Shown here: positions 6,147 to 13,358 of the stretch, piece after piece | Numbering within the stretch: position 1 is the first letter of the stretch | How the letters are laid out: every line of letters begins with the position of its first letter | Assembly (NCBI GenBank): GCA_003661775.1 | Contig: QMWT01000014.1 | Coordinates: 1-16,009, forward strand | DNA: 16,009 nucleotides | DNA from: Thermoprotei archaeon | Lineage (GTDB): Archaea; Thermoproteota; Thermoprotei_A; Sulfolobales; Ignisphaeraceae | Direction of reading: 5' to 3' | Made by a program: the position numbers and the translations under genes | The notes under the pieces: model-generated | What the model saw: only the letters and a program-made list of their open reading frames with translations | Told to the model about the DNA's origin: nothing | Databases searched by the model: none

Positions 6147-7373
6147 GTGAGAGGAATGATTCCTGAACTGAATATAGGTGTTGTAGGTCATGTAGATCAC
6201 GGTAAAACTACGCTTGTCCAAGCACTCACCGGTATATGGACTGCTAGACACTCCGAGGAATTGAGGAGGTCTATGACTATAAAATTAGGGTATGCGGATG
6301 GAAATATAGCGTTCTGTGAAAATCTCGGTGAGCCAGATGGCTACACCAGGGATCTAGTGTGTCCTGACGGCTCAGAAGCGAAGTTGCTGAGAAGAGTTTC
6401 TTACGTAGATGCCCCAGGGCACGAAGTGCTTATGGCTACAATGCTCTCAGGAGCTGCTCTCATGGATGCGGCACTTCTAGTAGTAGCAGCTAACGAGCCC
6501 TGTCCACAGCCACAGACACGTGAACACTTAGTGGCTCTAGAGATCATAGGTGTAAAGCATGTAATAGTAGTTCAGAACAAGGTAGATGTAGTATCACGTG
6601 ATGAAGCTAAGAAGAACTACGAACAGATAGTGGAGTTCCTCAGCAATACCTCCTACGCCAAAGCTCCAATAATACCTGTTAGTGCTCTGCATAAAACCAA
6701 CATAGACGTCCTGTTAATGGCCATGCACAAGTTGTTCCCTACACCTCAACGTGATCTATCGAAACCTGCATTGATGTACGTCGCTAGAAGTTTCGATGTC
6801 AACAGGCCAGGAACTCCTCCAGAAAAGATGGTAGGTGGAGTTGTTGGCGGCTCACTACTAAAAGGTGAGATCAGAATTGGTGATGAAGTTGAGTTGAAAC
6901 CTGGGATAAGAGTTATTAGAGGTGCTAAGGTCGAATACATACCCGTAACTACGAAGATTGTGAGTATACGCTATGGGGACATCGAAAGCGATGTAGCGAG
7001 GCCAGGCGGACTTGTAGCTTTAGGCACGACTCTAGATCCATCGCTTGCTAAGGGGGATGCTCTGCAAGGCAATGTTATAGGACACAGCGTTCCAGATCCC
7101 GTATACAGTCTCTCAATAGAATATCGTTTGCTTGAGCGTGTTGTGGGAACTAGAGAACTAGTAAAAGTTGAGCCGATAAAGGTCCGTGAGCCTATAATGT
7201 TGACAGTGGGTACAGCTGTTACAATGGGCATAGTAACATGTGTAACGTCCGATAGCCTAGAAGTTAGATTGAAGAGACCGGTAGTGGTGCTACCCGGCGG
7301 TAAAATAGCCATAAGTAGGCAGATAAGAGGTAGGTGGAGGCTAGTAGGATGGGGACTTCCGAGGAACGTGTGA
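6147..7373 (+). CDS. eif2g: Translation initiation factor aIF2 subunit gamma
   Basis: This is the GTP-binding core subunit of aIF2, which brings Met-tRNAi to the small subunit. It has 408 residues. Motifs are G1 GHVDHGKT (residues 14-21), G3 DAPGHEVLMATMLSGAALMDA (from residue 88), G4 NKVD, and SALHKTN for G5. Two beta-barrel domains follow, ending RWRLVGWGL as in Sulfolobus. The zinc-knuckle segment between the switch regions (about residues 54-77) has only two cysteines, in FCEN and VCPD, instead of the usual four; see findings. The start is GTG with GGGGGTC upstream at 6136-6142; an ATG three codons later is possible. AT-rich boxes at 6101-6117 may form a promoter. Its 3' end contains the Shine-Dalgarno sequence of the next gene. 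Confidence 0.97.
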   Translation: MRGMIPELNIGVVGHVDHGKTTLVQALTGIWTARHSEELRRSMTIKLGYADGNIAFCENLGEPDGYTRDLVCPDGSEAKLLRRVSYVDAPGHEVLMATMLSGAALMDAALLVVAANEPCPQPQTREHLVALEIIGVKHVIVVQNKVDVVSRDEAKKNYEQIVEFLSNTSYAKAPIIPVSALHKTNIDVLLMAMHKLFPTPQRDLSKPALMYVARSFDVNRPGTPPEKMVGGVVGGSLLKGEIRIGDEVELKPGIRVIRGAKVEYIPVTTKIVSIRYGDIESDVARPGGLVALGTTLDPSLAKGDALQGNVIGHSVPDPVYSLSIEYRLLERVVGTRELVKVEPIKVREPIMLTVGTAVTMGIVTCVTSDSLEVRLKRPVVVLPGGKIAISRQIRGRWRLVGWGLPRNV

Positions 7374-7780
7374 TTGGTAGAGCAAGAGGCACCAAACTTG
7401 TAGTATTTGACACGAGTGTCCTTATGGCACTTTATGAAAGGATACAGGTGTTCGAGTTACTGGAGGATCTTTTAGGAGAATTTGAATGTGTAGTTCCGCT
7501 GTGTGTAATTAACGAACTGATGAAACACTTATCGTCGAGAAGTACTCGAAAAAGTAAGGCGGCAGAGTTTGCTCTAAATATTGTGAAGCAGAGGTGCAGT
7601 ACCGTTGAATGCATTCAAGTTTCTGAAGTTGATGAAGCAGTTGTTCTAACGGCAAAGAGTTTAAGAGCGTTCATAGCTACATTGGATCAAGAGATGAAAA
7701 AGTTAGCACGAAATCTTGGAGTAGCAGTATTGTACTATCGTTCAAGCAAGAATAGATTTGAAAGCTTTCTTGTCGTGTGA
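7349..7780 (+). CDS. PIN-domain protein, Fcf1/VapC-like (aIF2 gamma-linked family)
   Basis: This is a predicted metal-dependent ribonuclease of the PIN fold. In the 143-residue product the acidic residues expected at the active site are visible: D21 in VVFDTSV, E56 in VINEL, D95 in VSEVDEAV and D113 in IATLDQEM. A stand-alone PIN protein behind aIF2 gamma and ahead of rpoE1 is a conserved archaeal arrangement (COG1412, rRNA-processing Fcf1-like), recalled from family knowledge. This favours a role in rRNA or tRNA processing over a VapBC toxin, and no antitoxin-like gene is adjacent. The start is ATG 7349, with GGTGGAGG at 7333-7340 spaced eight bases away and lying inside aIF2 gamma. The genes overlap by 25 bases, so translation is probably coupled. 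Confidence 0.85.
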   Translation: MGTSEERVIGRARGTKLVVFDTSVLMALYERIQVFELLEDLLGEFECVVPLCVINELMKHLSSRSTRKSKAAEFALNIVKQRCSTVECIQVSEVDEAVVLTAKSLRAFIATLDQEMKKLARNLGVAVLYYRSSKNRFESFLVV

Positions 7781-7782
7781 TA

Positions 7783-7791
7783 GATATATAG
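7783..7791 (+). promoter_or_regulatory. TATA-like element upstream of rpoE1
   Basis: GATATATAG follows the PIN-gene stop almost directly and lies about 60 bases before the GTG of rpoE1. A start near 7810 would give a leader of about 35 bases holding AGGGTGAG (7833-7840). No BRE-like purine stretch is obvious, so this is tentative. Confidence 0.35.
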
Positions 7792-7845
7792 GTTTGTTCA
7801 ATGTAACTATGGGGGAGCAGCCACCATCTCCTAGGGTGAGCATGG

Positions 7846-8412
7846 GTGTTCAGGGTCTACACTGTAAGGGACGTAGTGAGGATTGATCCGTCCAACTTTG
7901 GAAGGCCTCTAAATGAAGTAGCGCTTGAGGAACTGAAAGATAGGTATGAGGGTAAAATAGACCGAAATTTGGGAGTGATAATAATGGTTTACGACCCTGA
8001 GGTAGAGCCTATGGGCTACCTAATACTAGGTGACGGTGCATCATATCATAGGGTGACTTTTAAGATGCTTGCATACATCCCCGTAATAAATGAGGTCGTT
8101 GAGGGGATTGTGCATGATGTTAGAAGAATAGGGCTTTTTGTGAGTCTGGGGCCGATAGACGGGTTTACCCACATATCGCAGGTCTCGGATGAGGAAGTTC
8201 AGTTTGATGATGCTCGTCGAGTGATTGTGTGTAGACAGAGCAAAAGATTTGTGGAAAGAGGAGATATTGTCAGAGCACGCATAACAAATGTAAGTACATC
8301 AGGTCCCGCTAATATTTTCAGAGTGAGCATGACGATGAGACAGCCATTTTTGGGAAAGAAGGAATGGATAGACGAATATGTTAGGAAAATTATAACAGGT
8401 GGGAAGAGTTGA
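7846..8412 (+). CDS. rpoE1: DNA-directed RNA polymerase subunit E1 (Rpo7/Rpb7)
   Basis: Rpo7 forms the polymerase stalk with Rpo4, assists open-complex formation and binds emerging RNA. The 188-residue product has the N-terminal RNP-like tip domain (residues 1-80; GVIIMVYDPEVEPMGYLILGDG near 45-66) and a C-terminal S1 domain (about 83-175; GIVHDVRRIGLFVSLGPIDG). Length is normal. The start is GTG with AGGGTGAG five bases upstream. An ATG at 7842 is in another frame and leads to no product. The stop overlaps the TTG start of spt4, and the rpoE1-spt4 pair is conserved across archaea. Confidence 0.96.
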   Translation: MFRVYTVRDVVRIDPSNFGRPLNEVALEELKDRYEGKIDRNLGVIIMVYDPEVEPMGYLILGDGASYHRVTFKMLAYIPVINEVVEGIVHDVRRIGLFVSLGPIDGFTHISQVSDEEVQFDDARRVIVCRQSKRFVERGDIVRARITNVSTSGPANIFRVSMTMRQPFLGKKEWIDEYVRKIITGGKS

Positions 8413-8621
8413 GTAGTAGACAATCAAAACCTTTTAAAGCATGTATTAAGTGCAAGGCATTGGTGAGCCCTGAGGAGACAAAGTGTCCCGTGTGCGGCTC
8501 AACCGAGTTTACGTTTGAGTGGTCTGGCATGGTAATAGTTATGAATGTAGAGAAATCACGTGTTGCCAAATTCTTGGGAATAGAGAAGCCAGGTCGTTAC
8601 GCTTTAAAGGTAGGGTATTAG
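8409..8621 (+). CDS. spt4: Transcription elongation factor Spt4 (RpoE'' / subunit E2)
   Basis: Spt4 pairs with Spt5 to clamp the polymerase for processive elongation. The 70-residue product has the zinc ribbon C12-x2-C15 and C26-x2-C29, followed by FEWSGMVIVMNVEKS and the terminal GRYALKVGY, which are family signatures. The start is TTG, sharing bases with the TGA of rpoE1 (TTGA); such an overlap favours re-initiation by the same ribosome. In several archaea a GTP-dependent dephospho-CoA kinase gene (DUF359) follows; here the next gene is S24e after only 31 bases. Confidence 0.94.
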   Translation: MSSRQSKPFKACIKCKALVSPEETKCPVCGSTEFTFEWSGMVIVMNVEKSRVAKFLGIEKPGRYALKVGY

Positions 8622-8652
8622 ATAGTGCCGTTGGACGTCAGGTGAAGCGTGT

Positions 8653-8997
8653 ATGAGTGTCAGGTCTAATGAAGAGGAAAGAGGTAAAAGATTCGTTATC
8701 GGCGAGAATGTTGAAGGATACGTAGTTAGGGAACGGTACAATAAACTTGTTGGAAGACGCGAGTTAGAGGTAGTAATCGATCACATGTTTAAGGGTACAC
8801 CAAAGAGGTCGGAGATGAGAGAGGCTCTAGCAAAACTCTACGGTGTTAGTACAGATCTAGTTATAGTCAAGAGAATTCTCTCAGAGTATGGCTGGGGCAA
8901 GAGCAGGGCTAGGGTGCACATATACGATAACATTGAAAGGCTCAAAGCTTTTGAACCGAAACACATTCTCAGAAGACATGGTCTGGAAGGGGGTTGA
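8653..8997 (+). CDS. rps24e: Ribosomal protein S24e (eS24)
   Basis: This 114-residue small-subunit protein has the S24e core: NKLVGRRELEVVIDHMFKGTPKR near residues 30-52, then REALAKLY and KRILSEYGWGKSRARVHIYD near 74-93. The TPKR and GxGxSxxxxxIYD segments match the family. The N-terminus is about 15 residues longer than the shortest members, which is common in crenarchaea. ATG 8653 has AGGTGA at 8640-8645. It lies six bases before S27ae. Confidence 0.95.
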   Translation: MSVRSNEEERGKRFVIGENVEGYVVRERYNKLVGRRELEVVIDHMFKGTPKRSEMREALAKLYGVSTDLVIVKRILSEYGWGKSRARVHIYDNIERLKAFEPKHILRRHGLEGG

Positions 8998-9003
8998 TAA
9001 GAA

Positions 9004-9186
9004 ATGAGCTCCAAAAAACGATTCCGTTCAGAACTGTACGAGTACGATTATGAGAAGGGATACATAAAGCTTAAGAATAAGCTATGTCCGCGCTGCGGCT
9101 CAGTGATGGCGTACCACAAACAACCAGTGCCTCGATGGCATTGCGGTAAATGCGGCTATACCGAGTTTATAAAGAGGGTCAGCTGA
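9004..9186 (+). CDS. rps27ae: Ribosomal protein S27ae (eS31), zinc ribbon
   Basis: This 60-residue small-subunit protein corresponds to the C-terminal part of the eukaryotic ubiquitin-S27a fusion, without the ubiquitin part. The zinc ribbon is complete: CPRCG at 28-32 and CGKCG at 47-51. The intervening HKQPVPRWHC is characteristic. The ATG follows GGGGGTTGATAAG. It runs almost directly into kae1, with five bases between its stop and the preferred TTG start of that gene. Confidence 0.95.
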   Translation: MSSKKRFRSELYEYDYEKGYIKLKNKLCPRCGSVMAYHKQPVPRWHCGKCGYTEFIKRVS

Positions 9187-9191
9187 AAGCC

Positions 9192-10226
9192 TTGGTTAAG
9201 GTTCTTGGTATAGAGTCAACGGCGCACACATTTGGGGTAGGAGTAGTCGATATTGAAAAGGATAACTTTATTCTAGCAGATGCGAGAGCGCAGTACAGTC
9301 CTGCAGTAGGAGGCATACATCCACGTGAAGCAGCGAGATTCATGGCGGAGAACGCACCTAAGGTGCTCCGCAGCGCTCTGGAAGAGGCGAAGCTCAAAAT
9401 AAGAGAACTAGATGCTATAGCTGTAGCACTAGGCCCCGGACTAGGCCCTTGTTTAAGAGTTGGAGCAACAGTAGCGCGTACGTTGGCGGCATACTACGAG
9501 AAACCTCTTGTGCCTGTGAACCATGCTGTAGCGCACGTAGAGATAGGAATCAAGCTCACTGGTGCTAAGGACCCTGTAGTAGTGTATCTATCCGGCGGAA
9601 ATACATTGGTTGCTGCTTTTGTCGAAGGAAGGTATAGGGTCTTCGGTGAAACTCTTGATATTGCTTTAGGGAACCTTCTCGATGTTTTTGCAAGAGAGGT
9701 AGGCCTAGGTCCACCTTATGTTGTTAAGGGGGTCCACGTAGTAGACGCGTGTGCCGAAAAAGGAGAAGAGGTACTTGACCTCCCGTACGTTGTGCGTGGA
9801 CAAGATGTTGCATTTTCGGGTTTGCTTACAGCGGCGTTAAGGCTCTTCAAGAAGGGTAAAAAGCTTGAGGATATATGCTTAACGCTGAGGGAAATGGCGT
9901 ATAATGCAGTTGTAGAAGTGGCTGCGCGTTGCCTAGTTCATACAGGTAAACGCGAGGTAATGCTGGTAGGTGGGGTGACTGCTAGTCCTTATCTTCGCGA
10001 AAAGTTTGAAAAAATGTGCAAACTTTATGATGCAGAGCTTCGTGTCGTTCCCCCTAGATACGCTGTCGACAATGGAGTTATGATTGCGTGGACCGGAGCT
10101 CTAGCATACAGTAAAGGAATTGTTGTACCTGTAGAGGATGCTGTCATTAGGCAGCGTTGGAGAATAGATGAGGTGGATATTCCTTGGAGGAACCAACTCT
10201 ATCGCCGATTCTTGAGGCAGAAGTAG
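9192..10226 (+). CDS. kae1: KEOPS subunit Kae1 (tRNA N6-threonylcarbamoyltransferase)
   Basis: Kae1 transfers threonylcarbamoyl to A37 of ANN-decoding tRNAs, making t6A in the KEOPS complex. The product is 344 residues from TTG 9192. Metal-ligand histidines H111 and H115 lie in NHAVAHVE, the ASKHA glycine loop is YLSGGNT at 132-138, GETLDIALGNLLDVFAREVGL is near 152-172, and the third metal ligand D293 is in YAVDNGVMIAW. The frame is open to 9150, but family members start just before VLGIESTAH, so TTG 9192 is preferred; the upstream part would overlap S27ae. Bud32 is encoded separately just downstream, whereas many euryarchaea fuse the two. No frameshift or missing active-site residue is seen. 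Confidence 0.95.
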   Translation: MVKVLGIESTAHTFGVGVVDIEKDNFILADARAQYSPAVGGIHPREAARFMAENAPKVLRSALEEAKLKIRELDAIAVALGPGLGPCLRVGATVARTLAAYYEKPLVPVNHAVAHVEIGIKLTGAKDPVVVYLSGGNTLVAAFVEGRYRVFGETLDIALGNLLDVFAREVGLGPPYVVKGVHVVDACAEKGEEVLDLPYVVRGQDVAFSGLLTAALRLFKKGKKLEDICLTLREMAYNAVVEVAARCLVHTGKREVMLVGGVTASPYLREKFEKMCKLYDAELRVVPPRYAVDNGVMIAWTGALAYSKGIVVPVEDAVIRQRWRIDEVDIPWRNQLYRRFLRQK

Positions 10227-10261
10227 TATTTTCAACTCCTCAAGGATTTAGAGGAAGAGAA

Positions 10262-10924
10262 GTGTTAGTGCTAGAGAGCATTATTGCTTGTGGAGCCGAG
10301 GCTCTACTTATACGAGGCAAGTTTATGGGTTTGCCAGCTATCGTGAAATGGAGACCTCAAAAACCTTATAGGCACCCCCTCTTTGATAAGAGATTAAGGT
10401 ACGAGAGAACTCTTGCTGAGGCCAAAACTCTTCACCGAGCAAAGAAGTTAGGAGTGTTAGTACCCTCGGTATTCTATGTTGATCCAGATAGCTCTATCAT
10501 AATTATGGAGTATATTGACGGCAAGATCTTTAAAGAGTACATTAATGAGCTGAGTATTGATGATGCTTGCACTGTATCTAGAGAAGTTGGTAAGTATGCA
10601 GCGTTGCTACATAGCGACGGTATAGCTCACGGCGACTTGACAACATCTAATGTAGTTGTTAAAGGAGAGGATGTATATCTGATAGATTTCGGTCTCAGCG
10701 TAACGAGTGCAGACCTAGAAGATGTGGGTATAGATGTGCATATATACCTGCGCTCCTTGGAGAGTGCACACTATGCGCTTTGCAAAGAACTGTTTGAATG
10801 CTTTATGCAGGGTTACAGAGCTGTTGCAGGCTCAGATTACGCGGAAAAAGTGCTGCGCAAGGTTAAGGAGATAAGGCTTAGAGGAAGATACGTAAAGGAA
10901 AGACGAAGAGTTGTGGAGGAGTAA
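10262..10924 (+). CDS. bud32: KEOPS subunit Bud32 (atypical small kinase/ATPase, PRPK family)
   Basis: Bud32 binds and regulates Kae1 in KEOPS and hydrolyses ATP. From GTG 10262 it has 220 residues, the family length. The glycine-poor loop is ACGAEALL, the ATP-binding lysine is K29 in AIVKWR, RYERTLAEAKTL is the conserved alpha-C region, the catalytic loop is HGDLTTSN with D125 and N130, and the metal aspartate D142 is in LIDFG. The basic C-terminus RGRYVKERRR matches family members. The frame is open from TTG 10184, which would add 26 residues and overlap kae1. I prefer GTG 10262 because AGAGGAAGAG lies just before it and the protein then begins a few residues before the conserved GAEA. Confidence 0.93.
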   Translation: MLVLESIIACGAEALLIRGKFMGLPAIVKWRPQKPYRHPLFDKRLRYERTLAEAKTLHRAKKLGVLVPSVFYVDPDSSIIIMEYIDGKIFKEYINELSIDDACTVSREVGKYAALLHSDGIAHGDLTTSNVVVKGEDVYLIDFGLSVTSADLEDVGIDVHIYLRSLESAHYALCKELFECFMQGYRAVAGSDYAEKVLRKVKEIRLRGRYVKERRRVVEE

Positions 10925-10928
10925 GGAT

Positions 10929-11537
10929 ATGGTGTTGCGCATACCTTTTGTTACTAAGAATGAGCACAAGGTCGCCGAGGCGAATATAGTTCTTAAGAAG
11001 TACGGCGTAGAGGTTTACCCGGTTAACCTTAAGAAAATTGAGGTGCAATCTGAAAGTTTGGAAAAGATCGCGGCGCTGGCCGCCAAAATTGCTTACCGAA
11101 AGCTACGTATGCCGGTAGTGGTAGAAGATGCAGGTCTATTCATAGATGCACTTTCCGGGTTTCCCGGTCCTTACAGTAGCTATGTCTATAAGACTATAGG
11201 GATAAAGGGTGTGTTGAAGCTCATGGAGGGAATTAGTGATAGGAGTGCCAAGTTTAGAGCAGTTGTAGCATTGGCGTATTCAGGAGGTGTTAAGCTCTTC
11301 AAAGGTGTTGTGAAAGGGATTATATCTCTTGAAGCTAAAGGAACAAAGGGATTTGGATTCGACCCCATATTTATCCCCGAAGGTCACGCTAAGACATTCG
11401 CTGAGCTTGGGACGGAGGAAAAGTGCTCTGTAAGTCATAGAGGAAAAGCTTTTGAACAGTTAGGTAAGTGGATTGTGGAGAATAAAGATAAACTTATACC
11501 AGAGTTCCGAGCTAGTCCTAGGGTAGAAGCGCAATAG
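10929..11537 (+). CDS. rdgB: XTP/dITP (non-canonical purine NTP) pyrophosphatase, HAM1/RdgB family
   Basis: The enzyme hydrolyses ITP, dITP and XTP to monophosphates and keeps deaminated purines out of nucleic acids. The product has 202 residues. Family motifs are present: TKNEHKV at the N-terminus, VVVEDAGLFIDAL with FPGPYSS in the middle, GFGFDPIF, and SHRGKA near the C-terminus. The start is ATG 10929 with GGAGGAGTAAGG at 10915-10926; an in-frame TTG at 10911 would add six residues overlapping bud32. Placement next to bud32 and kae1 is common in archaea, but no mechanistic link is shown by sequence. It ends 13 bases before S15. Confidence 0.95.
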   Translation: MVLRIPFVTKNEHKVAEANIVLKKYGVEVYPVNLKKIEVQSESLEKIAALAAKIAYRKLRMPVVVEDAGLFIDALSGFPGPYSSYVYKTIGIKGVLKLMEGISDRSAKFRAVVALAYSGGVKLFKGVVKGIISLEAKGTKGFGFDPIFIPEGHAKTFAELGTEEKCSVSHRGKAFEQLGKWIVENKDKLIPEFRASPRVEAQ

Positions 11538-11550
11538 TGGGGTGGAGAGG

Positions 11551-12084
11551 ATGAATAAGCGTAGGGAGAAGGGTCAGTCGCACTCAACGCGGCCAGTGAG
11601 AATAGGCCCCCCCAAGTGGGTGCGTTACAGTCCTGAGGAGATAGAGGCTCTCGTGGTAGAACTAGCTAAGATGGGCTACACACCCTCTATGATAGGGATA
11701 ATACTACGCGACCAGTACGGTATACCCTTGGTAAAGTCAGTACTCGGAGTTAAGCTGTGCAAGGTTCTCGAAAAGTATAACCTTGCTCCACCAGTGCCAG
11801 AGGATCTTCTCAGGCTAATGATGAGAGCAGTCAACCTCAGGAGGCATCTTGAAGAACATCCTAAAGATTATGCAAGTAAGAGAGGTTTGATAGAGATCGA
11901 GTCTAAGATAAGGAGATTAGTCAAGTACTACAAGAGAGTCGGTAAACTGCCGCCGGATTGGGAGTACGATCCCGAAAGAGCAAAGGTTTTGGTATCACAG
12001 TTCTACAGCCAGGTATTTTTCGGGGGCAGCTTCATAACGATGAGCGAGGCTGGCGAAGGCGCTGGTGGTGCGGCGGGGAAGTAA
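11551..12084 (+). CDS. rps15: Ribosomal protein S15 (uS15)
   Basis: This is a primary binder of the 16S rRNA central domain. It has 177 residues from ATG 11551. The archaeal N-terminal extension is GQSHSTRPVRIGPPKWV followed by the YSPEEIEALVVELAKMGYTPSMIG helix-turn-helix-like part. The S15 core contains DLLRLMMRAVNLRRHLEEHPKD and SKRGLIEIESKIRRLVKYYKRVG. The C-terminal 15-18 residues are Gly/Ala-rich (GEGAGGAAGK) and extend past the usual end near 150 residues; they look disordered. GGTGGAG immediately precedes ATG 11551; GTG 11542 would add three residues. Confidence 0.95.
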   Translation: MNKRREKGQSHSTRPVRIGPPKWVRYSPEEIEALVVELAKMGYTPSMIGIILRDQYGIPLVKSVLGVKLCKVLEKYNLAPPVPEDLLRLMMRAVNLRRHLEEHPKDYASKRGLIEIESKIRRLVKYYKRVGKLPPDWEYDPERAKVLVSQFYSQVFFGGSFITMSEAGEGAGGAAGK

Positions 12085-12098
12085 GAGCCTGTTTCCCT

Positions 12099-12112
12099 CG
12101 CTAGGTCTAGCG
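12099..12112. other. Small perfect hairpin before the RecJ/Cdc45-like gene
   Basis: CGCTAG and CTAGCG form a palindrome with two central bases; as RNA it folds to five pairs with a GGUC loop. It sits in the 37-base gap between S15 and the next start at 12122, directly before the GGTGTG Shine-Dalgarno. It could weaken translation of the downstream gene or mark the end of the S15 message. The pairing is clear, the function unproven. Confidence 0.35.
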
Positions 12113-12121
12113 GTGTGAAGA

Positions 12122-13333
12122 GTGTCTCTATTAACCTTTAAAGAGCTGTACTCGATCATAAAATCTTCAGGAACCGTCGCTATAGTATACAGTGGAAATG
12201 TTGGCTCAGCTATATCAGCTGCAATAATGCAAAGAGTTTTTACCAGAGAAAGTATTACAGTGCTTACCTCACCATTTTACAAAGCTGATATAGCCGAACT
12301 GGACCGCATACCTATCATCACCATAGGTCTGAGAATTAAAGGAAGTGCTAAGACTACCCGCATTACGCCACTGGAGGATGTGCTAGGTGTAAGAAAAGGT
12401 AGTGAGATTGGGCTTAACTTAGTAATGCATTCAATATCATCGCCCTTAGTCAAGGTGTTAGAGGACTTGTGGGTTATAACGAGAGAACTTAAAGTTCTAG
12501 CACTGATAGGAGCGCTGTTAAAGCTGAACTCTGAATCTCTGTACAATACTGGGCTTGAAGAAGAAGAGCTGAGTCTTATCAAGACTCTTGCATCTGAAGG
12601 TGTGCTTGAGATAATTGAAACTCTCAGGCTTTTCGGCTACCCGCATAGAGACCTACTTAGCTCGCTCACAGCTACTTTAGACCCCTATATTCCTGGGATC
12701 TTCGGTAACGAAGATGAAGCGAAGAAGTTTTTGAGTAAGGTTGGTATAGCCCCGGAGGAGGTTTTAGACGAGGAAAAGAAGGTTAAATTGGTTAAACTCC
12801 TCAATGAACATCTGTTAAAATATTACAGACGAGAAGCTCCTAATGTCTTAGGAGAGAAAATAGTCCTCAGAACAGCGGTATTTCACGACGACATATATGA
12901 GTACTCGTATTCATTGCTGGCACTATGCGATTTGTACGGAATAGAATACATTACCGCAATAACGTTATCTCAGCAATTTTCCGAAGTAGTAACTACGTAC
13001 CTTAGATCGTGTTCGAACGATATAAGAGAATTCGTTGAGGGGGTACTAAGGGGGGATGTGAGCATGAGAAGATACAGTGCCAGGTCACGCCGCTACACAG
13101 TGTTCAGAGTACCAAAACTACTACCTTTAAGCGTAGTGTCTAGAGTAGTGAGGTTCATGGGCTATGCTGAGGGAGTTGTGGTCTTCGAAATAGAAGGTGA
13201 AGGCTTTGCTGTGAGCGTGGAGGAGTTGGATAATTTCTGGCCTACCGAAGTGTACAGTACCTCCAAGACCCTGGGAGGAGTTTTAGTATTCAAGTCAATG
13301 GAAGAGGTGGTTAAATATACACGAAGTTCGTGA
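12122..13333 (+). CDS. RecJ/Cdc45-like DHH-family protein lacking the catalytic motifs
   Basis: The product is 403 residues and starts with GTG (GGTGTGAAG upstream). It is recognisable as archaeal RecJ/GAN-like from the middle segment SLTATLDPYIPGIFG (about 182-195) followed by a FLSKVGI element, and from its location between S15 and Pcc1, where archaea often encode this family. Yet the first DHH motif is replaced: residues 20-30 read AIVYSGNVGSA where active members have HxDxDG. I find no DHH triad and no C-terminal GGHxxAAG motif. An inactive, structural role is inferred. This matches the known crenarchaeal Cdc45/RecJ homologue that joins GINS and MCM in the CMG helicase, though a RecJ paralogue of other function is possible. 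It ends 25 bases before pcc1. Confidence 0.72.
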   Translation: MSLLTFKELYSIIKSSGTVAIVYSGNVGSAISAAIMQRVFTRESITVLTSPFYKADIAELDRIPIITIGLRIKGSAKTTRITPLEDVLGVRKGSEIGLNLVMHSISSPLVKVLEDLWVITRELKVLALIGALLKLNSESLYNTGLEEEELSLIKTLASEGVLEIIETLRLFGYPHRDLLSSLTATLDPYIPGIFGNEDEAKKFLSKVGIAPEEVLDEEKKVKLVKLLNEHLLKYYRREAPNVLGEKIVLRTAVFHDDIYEYSYSLLALCDLYGIEYITAITLSQQFSEVVTTYLRSCSNDIREFVEGVLRGDVSMRRYSARSRRYTVFRVPKLLPLSVVSRVVRFMGYAEGVVVFEIEGEGFAVSVEELDNFWPTEVYSTSKTLGGVLVFKSMEEVVKYTRSS

Positions 13334-13358
13334 GTCAGCAAGCATTACCTCAATAACA

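Noticed and set aside
7349..7780. PIN protein as a VapC toxin of a toxin-antitoxin pair
   Set aside because: No small antitoxin-like gene lies beside it; both neighbours are conserved translation and transcription genes, which fits the Fcf1-like housekeeping family better.
9150..9191. N-terminal extension of Kae1 inside S27ae
   Set aside because: The extra 14 residues are not part of the Kae1 fold and simply read S27ae codons in another frame.
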